64,000 bases of DNA from Paracoccaceae bacterium (GTDB lineage: Bacteria > Pseudomonadota > Alphaproteobacteria > Rhodobacterales > Rhodobacteraceae). The stretch lies in contig JAIXZY010000078.1 of assembly GCA_027489355.1 (NCBI GenBank), positions 62,001 through 126,000 of the forward strand, read 5' to 3'. Both the position numbers and the translations under genes were made by a program. Below are positions 1-8,437 of this stretch, piece by piece. Position 1 is the stretch's first letter. Every line of letters starts with the position of its first letter. Under the pieces are notes generated by a model that saw only the letters and a list, made by a program, of their open reading frames with translations, ran no database searches and was not told the DNA's origin.

Positions 1-179
1 GCGAAGCTTACCCGCGGATTGTCGGCCAGCGCGGTCCGGATGCGCTCATAATCGGCCCTCGGGGCGCGGGCGTCGAAATGGATCGCCACGCAATCTCCCG
101 GTGCCGTCAGCCGCAGGGTCTGCGCAATGATCCCTTCCGGGTCCTTGTGACAAAGCAGGATGAAGGCGATCTGCGTCAT
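1..179 (-). CDS. Glycosyltransferase, beta-1,6-GlcNAc-transferase-like (5' end only)
   Basis: Only the first 59 or so codons are present; the gene runs off the left edge with no stop. The start is the ATG at 179. The N-terminus has the form seen in core-2/I-branching-type glycosyltransferases: a short hydrophobic strand (IAFILLCHKDPEG), then a stretch ending in the CVAIHFDARA type of strand that in this family carries the nucleotide-sugar-binding acidic residue. Rhodobacteraceae often carry such a gene (DUF5928 family) next to a sulfotransferase, which fits the divergent neighbour. The role in surface polysaccharide synthesis is inferred, and the family call rests on a short piece. Confidence 0.5.
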   Translation of the reverse strand, partial: MTQIAFILLCHKDPEGIIAQTLRLTAPGDCVAIHFDARAPRADYERIRTALADNPRVSF

Positions 180-321
180 GCGGGGCGGGCCGGTTCCACT
201 GCGGTGTCCGATTGACTAAACCGGGGCGTGCTTCCTTGAAAAGCCCGAATATGTCTGCTTGATTGCCGCAATCCGATCTCACTCAGGATCCGGGCATTTT
301 GACGAGGGAGGGTTTTGCGCA

Positions 322-1140
322 ATGGGATTTCCCGGAACCTGGATGACGGAAAGCGAAAGCGTCGTCTACCGGGTCGTGCCGAAATGCGCCTGCTCGACCA
401 TCGGTCAGATCATGTACTACTCCGACCACGGCCGCTTCTTCGATGGCGACATCCATGATGCGACCACGGGCCTGCACAAATGGGCGCAAGAGGCAAGCCA
501 GCCCGTCATCGAACGCACCGTCCGCGCCCGCGAAGTCTATGCCTTCACCTGCGTCCGCAACCCCTATACCCGCATCCTGTCGTCTTTCTTCGACAAGATC
601 TGCGGCATCCAGCGCAACGGCAAGCGGTATCGCGGCAACCTCGTGCCGCTTCTGATCCAGAAATACGGGATCGAGGTCGGGGGCGAGGATGGCAAGCAGG
701 AGTTCGACCAGATCGCCAGCTTCCGCCGCTTCCTGCTTTTTGCCCGCGACACCATCCGCTTCAAGAAACCGATGGAGCCGGACATCCACTGGTCCGCGAT
801 GTCGGGCCATATCTCGACCTTCATCGTCAACGGCGGGCGCTACAACCACATCTTCTTCACCGAGGATTTCAATCCCGGCATGCAGGTAGTGCTGGACAAT
901 ATCCGTACCAGGCATCCGGTCGACCTGGCGTACATTCCGCGCTTCAACGAAAGCGAAGGCCACGGTCCGAAACGCGCGCATCCGGTCGAGGCCTATTTCG
1001 ACGACCTGTCGATGCATCTCATGTGGGAAATCTACAAACGCGATTTCCAGCTCTTCCGCTACGATTTCGACAATCCCGGGAACAAGATGCCGAAGGGTCC
1101 GGTTGATCTGGACGAGGTACACGCCAAGCTGGGCGACTGA
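322..1140 (+). CDS. Sulfotransferase family protein
   Basis: Predicted 272-residue sulfotransferase that would move a sulfo group from PAPS to a carbohydrate or other acceptor. The 5'-phosphosulfate loop is visible as PKCACSTIG at residues 20-28, and the 3'-phosphate-binding arginine region as VRNPYTR at about 78-84. Both fit the sulfotransferase family 2 / HNK-1-type group. An upstream in-frame start at 259 exists, but the ATG at 322 follows a GAGGGAGG Shine-Dalgarno at good spacing and begins right before the conserved domain, so it is preferred. The gene diverges from the glycosyltransferase at the left edge, suggesting joint decoration of an exopolysaccharide. The acceptor is unknown. Confidence 0.82.
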   Translation: MGFPGTWMTESESVVYRVVPKCACSTIGQIMYYSDHGRFFDGDIHDATTGLHKWAQEASQPVIERTVRAREVYAFTCVRNPYTRILSSFFDKICGIQRNGKRYRGNLVPLLIQKYGIEVGGEDGKQEFDQIASFRRFLLFARDTIRFKKPMEPDIHWSAMSGHISTFIVNGGRYNHIFFTEDFNPGMQVVLDNIRTRHPVDLAYIPRFNESEGHGPKRAHPVEAYFDDLSMHLMWEIYKRDFQLFRYDFDNPGNKMPKGPVDLDEVHAKLGD

Positions 1141-1141
1141 G

Positions 1142-1168
1142 GTAGGGTGGGCGCATCGCCCACCTTAC
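1142..1168. repeat. REP-like palindrome GTAGGGTGGGC (copy 1)
   Basis: Inverted repeat with arms GTAGGGTGGGC and GCCCACCTTAC around a 5-base centre, directly after the sulfotransferase stop codon and before the next gene's ribosome-binding site. It is one of six close copies and one variant in the window. Confidence 0.85.
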
Positions 1169-1197
1169 GCGGGCAACCGGACAGGAAAGGGCCGCGC

Positions 1198-1590
1198 ATG
1201 GACCATATCACCGGTGGCTGTCTTTGCGGCGCGGTGCGCATCACCGCGATGGGTCCGCCGTTCCGGGTCGGCCTCTGCCACTGCCTCGACTGCCGCAAGC
1301 ACCCCGGCGCGCTCTTCCACGCCTCTGCGATCTTCCACGACACCGCCGTCGCCATCGAGGGCGAGACCAGCAATTACCAGGGCCGCCACTTTTGTCCGAT
1401 CTGCGGCTCCTCGGTCTTTGGCCGGTCCGGCGACGAGGTCGAGGTCAACCTCGGAATCTTCGACGCGCCGGACGCCTTCCGTCCGACCTACGAGCTCTGG
1501 ATGATCCGCCGCGAAAGCTGGCTGCCCGAATTCGACTGGATGCGCCACTACGACCAGGACAGGCCAGAGCCCGGCCGTTCCGAGGGGTAG
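1198..1590 (+). CDS. GFA family protein (zinc-dependent, Gfa-like)
   Basis: A 130-residue member of the glutathione-dependent formaldehyde-activating (GFA/CENP-V) fold family. Zinc-binding cysteines are visible in the expected order: CLCG at residues 8-11, CHCLDC at about 29-34 and CPICG at about 66-70. Family members are mostly of unknown reaction; formaldehyde-glutathione chemistry is known only for some. The ATG at 1198 follows AGGAAAGG; an earlier in-frame start at 1147 lies inside the REP-like repeat and is rejected. It lies downstream of the sulfotransferase in the same direction, 57 bases away, and converges on puuD, with a double hairpin between the two. Confidence 0.82.
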   Translation: MDHITGGCLCGAVRITAMGPPFRVGLCHCLDCRKHPGALFHASAIFHDTAVAIEGETSNYQGRHFCPICGSSVFGRSGDEVEVNLGIFDAPDAFRPTYELWMIRRESWLPEFDWMRHYDQDRPEPGRSEG

Positions 1591-1639
1591 CAAAATCCTT
1601 GAGCAAGGATTTTGACAAATCTCTTACTTAAGAAATTTG
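1591..1639. repeat. Tandem double hairpin (copy 1)
   Basis: Two consecutive 10-bp hairpins separated by one base. The first has arms CAAAATCCTT and AAGGATTTTG with loop GAGC. The second has arms CAAATCTCTT and AAGAAATTTG with loop ACTT. It begins at the base after the GFA stop codon and ends 4 bases before the convergent puuD stop, so it could serve both genes as a terminator. The reverse complement of nearly the same unit occurs at 16001-16059. Confidence 0.85.
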
Positions 1640-1643
1640 GCCG

Positions 1644-2876
1644 TTACACCGGGTCCTGCGCCCCCGCCGCGCGGAACCACTCCACGATCTTCGCCCGCTC
1701 TTCCGGCTCGATGAAGCTCAGGTTGCCCGGCGGCATCGCATGGGTCACGCCCGCCTGCAGGTAGATCCGCCGCGCCTCATGCGCGATCTGCGCTTCGGTC
1801 TCCAGCACCACGCCCTTCGGCGGCCAGTAAAGCCCCTCCCAGCCCGGCTCGGCCGCATGGCACATGCTGCAGCGGCCCTGCACGATGCCCACCACCTCCT
1901 CGAAGCCGGGGGCCGAGGCGTAGACCAGCACCGCGCCTTGCAGCTTGGCCTCACCCTCCACGGTCCGCATCGACGCGGTCGATAGCCAGGCGATCGCCAG
2001 AAACAGCAGGACCGTGACGAACCAGGTCCAGTGCGGATTACCCTTCCGCGCGTGACGGGTGTTGAACCAGTGCCGGATCGTCACGCCCATCAGGAAGACC
2101 AGCGACGCGATCACCCAGTTCCACTCGGTCGCGAAGACCAGCGGGTAATGGTTCGAGAGCATCAGGAAAACGACGGGGAGGGTAAGGTAGTTGTTGTGCG
2201 TCGACCGCTGCTTGGCGATCTTGCCGTATTTCGGGTCCGGCTTCCGCCCCGCCTTCAGGTCTGCCACCACCACCCGCTGGTTCGGCATGATCACGAAGAA
2301 CACGTTCCCCGACATGATGCTGGCCGTGAACGCCCCCAGGTGCAGCATCGCCGCGCGACCGCTGAAGACCTGGGTATAGAACCAGGCCATCCCCACCAGC
2401 ACCACGAACAGCGCCACCATCAGCACCGTCTGGTTCGCGTTCACGAAGACCTTGCACAGCGTGTTGTAGGCGACCCAGCCAAAGGCCAGCGAGGCGAGCG
2501 AAATCGCGACCGCCTGCCAGACCTCCAGCTCCATCACCTGCGGATCGATCAGGAACAGCTCGGCCCCGAGGTAATAGACCAGCACCAGCATCGCGAAGCC
2601 CGACAGCCAGGTCGCATAGCTTTCCCACTTGAACCACACCAGGTGGTCCGGCATCGCCGCCGGGGCCACGAGGTACTTCTGGATGTGGTAGAACCCGCCG
2701 CCGTGGACCTGCCATTCCTCGCCATCCGCGCCCGAGGCGAGGTTCCGGTCTCGGTGCAGGCCAAGGTCCAGGGCGATGAAGTAGAAGCTCGACCCGATCC
2801 AGGCGATGGCGGTGATCACATGCAGCCAGCGTGCCGCCGTCTCCACCCATTCCCACAAGACGACCCAATCATACAT
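1644..2876 (-). CDS. puuD: Urate hydroxylase PuuD, membrane protein with cytochrome c domain
   Basis: A 410-residue protein that oxidises urate to 5-hydroxyisourate in the cytoplasmic membrane, passing electrons through a C-terminal cytochrome c. The first 330 or so residues hold about eight hydrophobic segments (the former DUF989 domain). The haem c motif CSMCH is at 336-340, with the likely distal Met in HAMPPGN at about 384-390. Length and architecture match PuuD. The start ATG at 2876 follows GGAGGCG. It diverges from a LysR regulator with 115 bases between. HIU hydrolase, which takes the product, is encoded at 5625-5978, so this is the entry step of the urate-to-glyoxylate pathway in this window. 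Confidence 0.93.
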   Translation of the reverse strand: MYDWVVLWEWVETAARWLHVITAIAWIGSSFYFIALDLGLHRDRNLASGADGEEWQVHGGGFYHIQKYLVAPAAMPDHLVWFKWESYATWLSGFAMLVLVYYLGAELFLIDPQVMELEVWQAVAISLASLAFGWVAYNTLCKVFVNANQTVLMVALFVVLVGMAWFYTQVFSGRAAMLHLGAFTASIMSGNVFFVIMPNQRVVVADLKAGRKPDPKYGKIAKQRSTHNNYLTLPVVFLMLSNHYPLVFATEWNWVIASLVFLMGVTIRHWFNTRHARKGNPHWTWFVTVLLFLAIAWLSTASMRTVEGEAKLQGAVLVYASAPGFEEVVGIVQGRCSMCHAAEPGWEGLYWPPKGVVLETEAQIAHEARRIYLQAGVTHAMPPGNLSFIEPEERAKIVEWFRAAGAQDPV

Positions 2877-2991
2877 GCTTTCGCCTCCGCACGGGCATCC
2901 CGCCCCTCCCGCTTTGCCGAAACGCTATCCCGGCGCGGACCTTTCTGTTAATCCATCGAAAGTCCGCATCACTTTCAACCCTGGCCGAACA

Positions 2992-3909
2992 ATGTCCTAC
3001 GTCAACAACATCCGCATGTTCGTCCGTGTCTACGAATTGGGCAGCATGTCCGCCGCCGCCCGCGACCAGCGCACCTCGCCCGCCGTCGCCTCGGCCCGGA
3101 TCTCGGAACTGGAGAAACACCTCGGCGTGCGCCTTTTCTCGCGCACCACCCGCAGCCTGCAACCCACGGAAAACGGCCGCATCTTCTATGACGGCGCACG
3201 TCGGGTGCTGGAAGCGATCGACGACGCCGAAGCCGCCGTGATGGACGTCACCCAAAACCCCCGCGGAACGATCTTCGTCGCGGCCCCGCTGGGGATCGGC
3301 CGAAGGCTCATCGCGCCACGGGTCCCGGCCTTCAAGGACCTCTACCCCCAGATCGACGTCCGCCTGCGCCTGTCGGACCGCGGCATCGACGTGGTGGCCG
3401 AAGGCATCGACGTGGCCTTCCACCTTGGCCTCCTGGAGGACTCGACGCTCAAGGTCCGCACCATCGCCGATTGCCCCCGCCTTCTCTGCGCCGCACCCGC
3501 CTATATCGCCCGGCGCGGCATGCCTGCGGATGGCGCGGCGCTGGTTCAGGACCGCCACGACTGCCTGAACCTGCGCTTCCCCGGCGCGAAGGAGTTCCAG
3601 TGGACGCTGCAAACCCCCGAAGGCCCCCGGAGGTTCGAAATCTCGGGGCCGTTCGAAAGCGACGACGGCGACGTGCTGACCGGTTGGGCGCTGGACGGCC
3701 GCGGGATCGTGCTGAAACCGCAGTTCGAGGTGGCCGACCACCTGCGCTCGGGCGCGCTGGTTCCCGTCGCCACCGCCACGCCGCCGCTGCCGATCCAGCT
3801 TTCTGCGCTCAGCCAGCACCGCAGGCTGAAGGACCCCAAGGTCCAGCTCTTCACCGATTACATGGCCGCCCAGATCCGCGACGATCTGCGCCGCGCGGGA
3901 CAAGCGTAG
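2992..3909 (+). CDS. LysR family transcriptional regulator
   Basis: A 305-residue LysR-type regulator. The N-terminal winged HTH spans about residues 5-65, with the helix-turn-helix around SMSAAARDQRTSPAVASARI and the usual RLFSRTTRSLQPTENG wing. An effector-binding domain follows from about 90. An upstream in-frame ATG at 2806 would overlap puuD, whereas the ATG at 2992 begins exactly where LysR proteins normally start. It diverges from puuD, and LysR proteins usually act on the divergent promoter, so control of urate oxidation is the simplest inference. The ligand is unknown. The TAG stop is part of a REP-like palindrome. Confidence 0.88.
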   Translation: MSYVNNIRMFVRVYELGSMSAAARDQRTSPAVASARISELEKHLGVRLFSRTTRSLQPTENGRIFYDGARRVLEAIDDAEAAVMDVTQNPRGTIFVAAPLGIGRRLIAPRVPAFKDLYPQIDVRLRLSDRGIDVVAEGIDVAFHLGLLEDSTLKVRTIADCPRLLCAAPAYIARRGMPADGAALVQDRHDCLNLRFPGAKEFQWTLQTPEGPRRFEISGPFESDDGDVLTGWALDGRGIVLKPQFEVADHLRSGALVPVATATPPLPIQLSALSQHRRLKDPKVQLFTDYMAAQIRDDLRRAGQA

Positions 3910-3931
3910 GTGGGCGTATCGCCCACCTTAC
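3906..3931. repeat. REP-like palindrome (copy 2), supplies a stop codon
   Basis: Arms GTAGGTGGGC and GCCCACCTTAC around a short centre. The TAG of the first arm (3907-3909) is the stop codon of the LysR gene. Confidence 0.85.
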
Positions 3932-3940
3932 CCCGCGCCC

Positions 3941-3964
3941 GGTAGGGTGGGCGATCCGCCCACC
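3941..3964. repeat. REP-like palindrome (copy 3)
   Basis: Arms GGTAGGGTGGGC and GCCCACC around ATCC, only 9 bases after copy 2. The two copies lie in direct orientation between the convergent LysR and DUF2125 genes. Confidence 0.8.
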
Positions 3965-3973
3965 GCCCGAACG

Positions 3974-4000
3974 AAAAAGGGCGGGACCGAGACCCCGCCC
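3974..4000 (-). terminator. Rho-independent terminator for the DUF2125 gene
   Basis: Read on the minus strand, a GGGCGGG/CCCGCCC stem with an 8-base loop is followed directly by TTTTT. It lies 23 bases after the DUF2125 stop codon. It is the clearest intrinsic terminator in the window. Confidence 0.85.
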
Positions 4001-4022
4001 CCGCCCCGGCCGAAGGCCAGGA

Positions 4023-5519
4023 TCACATCGGCAGCGGCTGGCCGTTCACCAGGATCTGCATGCCTTCCTTGGCCTCGATCTTCGAGGTCAGCGTGTCGTC
4101 GCCGGCGGGGACCATGAACATGCCCATCATCATGCGCGCGCCCATCGCGTCATCCTCGCTCATCAACCCGGTGGCGATCAGCCCGTCGATCAACGCGTTC
4201 GCGCCGGTCACGGTCACGTTCGCCTCGCCCAGAGGCATCGGCATCCCGGCCGAGTTGTCGAAGGTGAAGGCCCCGGTGGCGTCCAGCGCCGCACCCGCCA
4301 CCTTCAGCGCCAGCTGGGTGATGTTCAGGCTTTCCGGCGCCGGGACGTAAGGCACACCGGTCTCTTCCGCGGCGACCAGGGCCGGCAGGTCCATCGTGGT
4401 CTTGCCCGAGATGTCGACGGCGATCTGCGCGGCATCCCGCTTCAGCGCGCCATTGGGGTCGAACATCGCCCAGGCTTCCTCGTTCAGGCTGAAGTCCGCA
4501 AGCTTCAGGACCAGGCCATAGTCCCCCGCCGCCTGGGTGGCGAGCACCGGCGCGGTCAGCCCGATCTCCATCGGTCCCGAGGTCACCTGCAGCGGCACCG
4601 GCATCATGCCCGGCCCGGACGAGATATCCAGGCCTGCGGCCATCGACTTGATCGACAGCGTGTCCTTGTTGAACACGACCGTCCCTTCACCGCCGCCGGC
4701 CTTCATCGTCAGGTCCATCGGCATGAACTCGGCTTCCTGCTTCATCGTGCCCGAAGATTCGCCCTGCTTGGTCGACAGGGTGAAGGCCAAGCCCTCGTTC
4801 AGCGCGGTCGTGAAGTCGGCCGGCGAAGCGATGGCGGTCAGCGCGATGGTCGAGGGCAGCGCAAAGCTCAGGGACATGTCGATGCCCTGCGTCGTGCTGG
4901 TCGAGGTCTGCTTCATCTTCATCCCCGGATCGTCCGAGGTGGTGTTGTAGGCCAGCGTGTCGGCCTTCAGCGCCCAGCCGAAGGTCCGGTTCGTGCCGGG
5001 CGTGTCGGAATAGCTGCCCGACAGGTTCGCAAGGCTCACGTCGCCCGAAGAGGTCACCTTCGGCGCTTCCGTGCTGTCGAAGGACACGCCCGGATAGGTG
5101 GAGCTATAGGCCACATCGACCTTGGCCGCCGCATAATCGTAGGCCACGCCGCCATCGGCCTCGCGCGCGGTGATGGTCAGCCCGTCATGGGCCACCTTGA
5201 CCGACCCTTCGGTATCACCCGTCATCGTCACGCCGATATCGGCACCCGGAGCGATGGTGACGGATCCGTCCGACTGCTCGGTCAGCGTCATGTCCGAGAT
5301 CGTGAGCCCCGACATCCCTTCAGGGGCAACGGTCACGCCATTCAGCGTCAGCACGCCGCCCGCATTGTTCTCGGTCGCGGCCGACACGGTCAGACCCACC
5401 ATCGCGCCCGCATCCTTCCACGACTGCCACACCTGGTCGGCCGTCAGCGCAGCATGGGCGGTTCCCGTCATCAAAAATGCAAGGGCCGGAGCGGCCAGAT
5501 AAGTCTTCATCCGAAACAT
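4023..5519 (-). CDS. DUF2125 domain-containing exported protein
   Basis: A 498-residue exported protein of the DUF2125 type, which is common in Rhodobacteraceae and has no assigned reaction. A signal peptide is clear: basic start, hydrophobic stretch LAAPALAFLMTG, cleavage after TAHA at about residue 23. The mature part is rich in beta-strand-like Thr/Val/Ser/Gly repeats and short 'aspartate-leucine-serine' phrases, suggesting a lipid-binding or AsmA-like elongated fold; that is inference. ATG at 5519 (MFRMK) has AGGGAGA upstream; ATG at 5510 is a possible alternative. It is a single gene with its own terminator at 3974-4000. Confidence 0.78.
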   Translation of the reverse strand: MFRMKTYLAAPALAFLMTGTAHAALTADQVWQSWKDAGAMVGLTVSAATENNAGGVLTLNGVTVAPEGMSGLTISDMTLTEQSDGSVTIAPGADIGVTMTGDTEGSVKVAHDGLTITAREADGGVAYDYAAAKVDVAYSSTYPGVSFDSTEAPKVTSSGDVSLANLSGSYSDTPGTNRTFGWALKADTLAYNTTSDDPGMKMKQTSTSTTQGIDMSLSFALPSTIALTAIASPADFTTALNEGLAFTLSTKQGESSGTMKQEAEFMPMDLTMKAGGGEGTVVFNKDTLSIKSMAAGLDISSGPGMMPVPLQVTSGPMEIGLTAPVLATQAAGDYGLVLKLADFSLNEEAWAMFDPNGALKRDAAQIAVDISGKTTMDLPALVAAEETGVPYVPAPESLNITQLALKVAGAALDATGAFTFDNSAGMPMPLGEANVTVTGANALIDGLIATGLMSEDDAMGARMMMGMFMVPAGDDTLTSKIEAKEGMQILVNGQPLPM

Positions 5520-5624
5520 GCGGTTCTCCCTGGAAGCCGGTAAAATTGCCCCGCCACATAAGACCTGTCGCAAGGGAACCGCAAGTGACGCTTTCAAGAC
5601 CTTTTTCGGGCAGCAGATGCGCGC

Positions 5625-5978
5625 TTACGACCCCCGGTAGGTCGAATAGCCGAAGGGCGAAATCAAGAGCGGCACATGGTAGTGCTGGCCCGCATCCGGA
5701 ACCCCGAAGCGGATCGGAATTTCGTCAAGGAACAGAGTACCTTCACCCGCCTGCCCACTGGCCCGCAGGTAGTCGCCCGCCGCAAAGACCAGCTCGTAGA
5801 TCCCCGCCTCCAGCGCCTCGCCTTCCAGCAGCGGCCCGTCTGTCCGGCCGTCGGAATTCGTCACCACCTGCTTCACCCGAACGCGATCGCCGCCCGTCAT
5901 GCGGAACAGCGTGATCCCCACCCCCGCCGCAGGCTTCCCTTTCGCCGTATCCAGCACATGCGTCGACAACCGTCCCAT
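5625..5978 (-). CDS. uraH: 5-hydroxyisourate hydrolase (HIUH, transthyretin-like)
   Basis: A 117-residue transthyretin-like enzyme that hydrolyses 5-hydroxyisourate to OHCU, the second step after PuuD. The N-terminal LSTHVLDTAKGKPA segment and the invariant C-terminal YRGS tetrapeptide are both present, and the family's active-site residues (His in THVLD, an Arg in the middle region, His in HYHVPLL) can be seen. Start ATG at 5978 follows GGAGGAACC. It diverges from the allantoinase/OHCU decarboxylase gene at 6122 with 143 bases between, a likely shared control region for the pathway. Confidence 0.95.
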   Translation of the reverse strand: MGRLSTHVLDTAKGKPAAGVGITLFRMTGGDRVRVKQVVTNSDGRTDGPLLEGEALEAGIYELVFAAGDYLRASGQAGEGTLFLDEIPIRFGVPDAGQHYHVPLLISPFGYSTYRGS

Positions 5979-6121
5979 CCTGGTTCCTCCGTTCGCCCCG
6001 CCGCATCACAGCACGAAACCGCGTCGCATGCGACCCGGCCTTGCCCGCATATGACTTTCCGTGAAATCCTGAAAATATCTTCGCGCATTCTCGCCTAGTC
6101 TCGTCGCAAAGGAGACCACCC

Positions 6122-7537
6122 GTGACCCGCTACCCCCGAGATTTCCGTGGCTACGGCCCGAACGCCCCCGATGCCCGCTGGCCCGGCGGCGCGAAGATCG
6201 CCGTGTCGATCGTCCTGAACTACGAAGAGGGCGGCGAGAACAACATCCTGCACGGCGATGGCCAGTCCGAGGCGTTCCTGTCCGACATCGCCGGAGCCGC
6301 CCCCTGGCCCGGCCAGCGCCACTGGAACATGGAGTCGATCTACGACTACGGCGCCCGCGCCGGGTTCTGGCGGCTCCATCGCCTCTTCACCGGCATGGAC
6401 ATCCCCGTCACGATCTACGGCGTGACCTCGGCCCTTGCCCGCAACCCCGAACAGGTTGCCGCCATGAAGGCTGCCGGGTGGGAGATCGCGTCCCACGGCC
6501 TCAAATGGGTCGACCACCGCGACATGCCGCCGGAAGAGGAAGCCCGCCAGATCGCCGAGAGCTTCCGCCTGCACGAGGAAGTCGTGGGCGAGCCACCGCA
6601 GGGCTGGTACACCGGCCGCTGCTCGATGAACACCGTGCGCCTGACCGCCGAGACCCGGAAACTCGCCTGGATTTCCGACACTTACGACGACGACCTGCCC
6701 TACTGGCGCGAATATGGCGACCATGACCAGTTGGTCATTCCCTACACGCTCGAAGCTAACGACATGCGCTTCGCCACCGCGCCGGGCTACATCACCGGCG
6801 AGCAGTTCTTCCAGTATCTCAAGGACAGCTTCGACACGCTTTATTCCGAAGGCGAGGCGGGGGCGGCCAAGATGTTCTCCATCGGCCTCCACTGCCGCCT
6901 GATCGGTCGCCCCGGCAAGATCGCGGGCCTGAAGCGCTTCCTCGATTATGCGAAATCCCACACCGGCGTCTGGTTCCCGCGCCGGATCGAGATCGCCGAT
7001 CATTGGAAAAAGACCCATCCGCACAAGCGGTACGAACGCCCAAGCCAGATGTCGCGAGACCGGTTCGTGGACCGGTTCGGTTCCATTTTCGAACATTCCC
7101 CCTGGATCGCCGAGCGCGCCTTCGACCTGGAACTCGGCCCCGCGCATGACAGCGCCACGGGCCTGCACAACGCCCTGACCCGCATCTTCCGGTCGGCCTC
7201 GCAAGAGGAACGCCTCAAGGTCCTGAAGGCCCACCCCGACCTCGCCGGAAAACTCGCCGCCGCGAAACGCCTGACGCCCGAATCCACCGCCGAACAGGCC
7301 AGCGCCGCCCTCGACGCGTTGACCGACGAGGAACGCGCCACCTTCCAGCGGCTGAACGAAGAGTATGTCGCCAAGCACGGCTTCCCCTTCATCATCGCCG
7401 TCCGCGACAACACCAAGGCCTCGATCCTGCAGGCCTTCCAGACCCGGATCTCCAACGACACCGCGACCGAATTCGCCACCGCCTGCAAACAGGTCGAACG
7501 CATCGCCGAACTCCGCCTGAAGGACCAACTGCCATGA
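6122..7537 (+). CDS. Bifunctional allantoinase (PuuE type) / OHCU decarboxylase (UraD) fusion
   Basis: A 471-residue fusion joining two non-consecutive uses of the pathway. Residues 1-300 or so form a PuuE-type, metal-independent allantoinase of the polysaccharide deacetylase fold (EIASHGLKWVDH, TGRCSMNT). Residues about 315-471 form UraD, the OHCU decarboxylase that makes S-allantoin (HPDLAGKLA, KHGFPFI with the catalytic His and Glu region). The fusion thus makes allantoin at its C-terminus and hydrolyses it to allantoate at its N-terminus. Start is GTG at 6122 behind AAAGGAGA. Its stop overlaps the next start by 4 bases (ATGA), so translation is coupled to the ureidoglycine aminohydrolase gene. 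Confidence 0.93.
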   Translation: MTRYPRDFRGYGPNAPDARWPGGAKIAVSIVLNYEEGGENNILHGDGQSEAFLSDIAGAAPWPGQRHWNMESIYDYGARAGFWRLHRLFTGMDIPVTIYGVTSALARNPEQVAAMKAAGWEIASHGLKWVDHRDMPPEEEARQIAESFRLHEEVVGEPPQGWYTGRCSMNTVRLTAETRKLAWISDTYDDDLPYWREYGDHDQLVIPYTLEANDMRFATAPGYITGEQFFQYLKDSFDTLYSEGEAGAAKMFSIGLHCRLIGRPGKIAGLKRFLDYAKSHTGVWFPRRIEIADHWKKTHPHKRYERPSQMSRDRFVDRFGSIFEHSPWIAERAFDLELGPAHDSATGLHNALTRIFRSASQEERLKVLKAHPDLAGKLAAAKRLTPESTAEQASAALDALTDEERATFQRLNEEYVAKHGFPFIIAVRDNTKASILQAFQTRISNDTATEFATACKQVERIAELRLKDQLP

Positions 7538-8373
7538 GCTACTACACCCCGCCCGGCGGCCTGCCCGCGCAGACTGCCCTGATGACCCAGCGCGCGGTCT
7601 TCACCACCGCCTACGCCTTCATCCCGAAGGGCTGCTTTTCCGACATCGTCACCAGCTTCCTGCCCGGCTGGACCCAGACCAAACTCTGGCTGATCGCCCG
7701 GCCCATGTCGGGCTTTGCCGAGACCTTCAGCCAATACGTGATGGAAGTCGCCCCCGGCGGCGGCTCCGACGCCCCTGACGCCGAAACCGGCGCCGAGCAC
7801 TGGCTCTTCTTCACCGGCGGGCTGGCGACGCTGACGATCGACGGCACCGGGTACGAGATGGAGGACGGCTCCTACGCCTACATCCCTCCCGGCAGCCGCT
7901 GGACGCTTCTCGCCGAAGGCACCGCGCCCGCCCGCTTCCACTGGCTGCGCAAGATCTACGAACCGGCCCCCGGCATCGCCACACCGGAAGCCTTCGTCAT
8001 CAACGAACGCGACGTGCCCGTGCGCTGGATGCCCGACACCGGCGAACGCTGGGGCACCACCCGCTTTGTCGAGCCCGACGACCTGCGCCACGACGCGCAT
8101 GTCAACATCGTCACCTTCCAGCCCGGCGGCGTGATCCCCTTCGAGGAGACGCATGTCATGGAACACGGCCTCTATGTCCTGGAAGGCAAGGCCGTCTACA
8201 AGCTGAACCAGGACTGGGTGGAAGTGGAGGCCGGCGATTTCATGTGGCTCCGCGCCTACTGCCCGCAAGCCTGCTATGCCGCCGGACCGGGACGCTTCCG
8301 CTACCTCCTTTACAAGGATGTGAACCGCCACGCCAAGCTGCGCGGCCCCGGCGCCTTCGGGGCGCTGAAATGA
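7534..8373 (+). CDS. allE: (S)-ureidoglycine aminohydrolase
   Basis: A 279-residue bicupin that releases ammonia from (S)-ureidoglycine to give (S)-ureidoglycolate. Both cupin halves are visible: the first around EHWLFFTGG (about residues 88-96), the second around FEETHVMEHGLYVLEG (about 206-221), whose Glu/His set binds manganese in the family. The length is usual for AllE/YlbA. It is translationally coupled to the allantoinase fusion upstream and separated from allA by 64 bases holding a double hairpin. No allantoicase gene is seen here, so the allantoate-to-ureidoglycine step must be encoded elsewhere. Confidence 0.92.
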   Translation: MSYYTPPGGLPAQTALMTQRAVFTTAYAFIPKGCFSDIVTSFLPGWTQTKLWLIARPMSGFAETFSQYVMEVAPGGGSDAPDAETGAEHWLFFTGGLATLTIDGTGYEMEDGSYAYIPPGSRWTLLAEGTAPARFHWLRKIYEPAPGIATPEAFVINERDVPVRWMPDTGERWGTTRFVEPDDLRHDAHVNIVTFQPGGVIPFEETHVMEHGLYVLEGKAVYKLNQDWVEVEAGDFMWLRAYCPQACYAAGPGRFRYLLYKDVNRHAKLRGPGAFGALK

Positions 8374-8376
8374 CCC

Positions 8377-8423
8377 CGAGTTTTCGCAGAAAACTCGTCC
8401 CACGAATTTTCTGCGAAAATTCG
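8377..8423. repeat. Tandem double hairpin (copy 2), between allE and allA
   Basis: First hairpin: arms CGAGTTTTC and GAAAACTCG, loop GCA. Second hairpin: arms CGAATTTTC and GAAAATTCG, loop TGC. The two loops are complementary. The element fills nearly all of the 64-base gap inside the operon. Confidence 0.85.
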
Positions 8424-8437
8424 CAAGAGACAGCCCC

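Noticed and set aside
259-321. Longer start for the sulfotransferase
   Set aside because: The added 21 residues are unconserved in style, and the ATG at 322 has the better ribosome-binding site.
2806-2991. Longer start for the LysR gene
   Set aside because: It would overlap puuD by 71 bases and add 62 residues before the normal LysR N-terminus.
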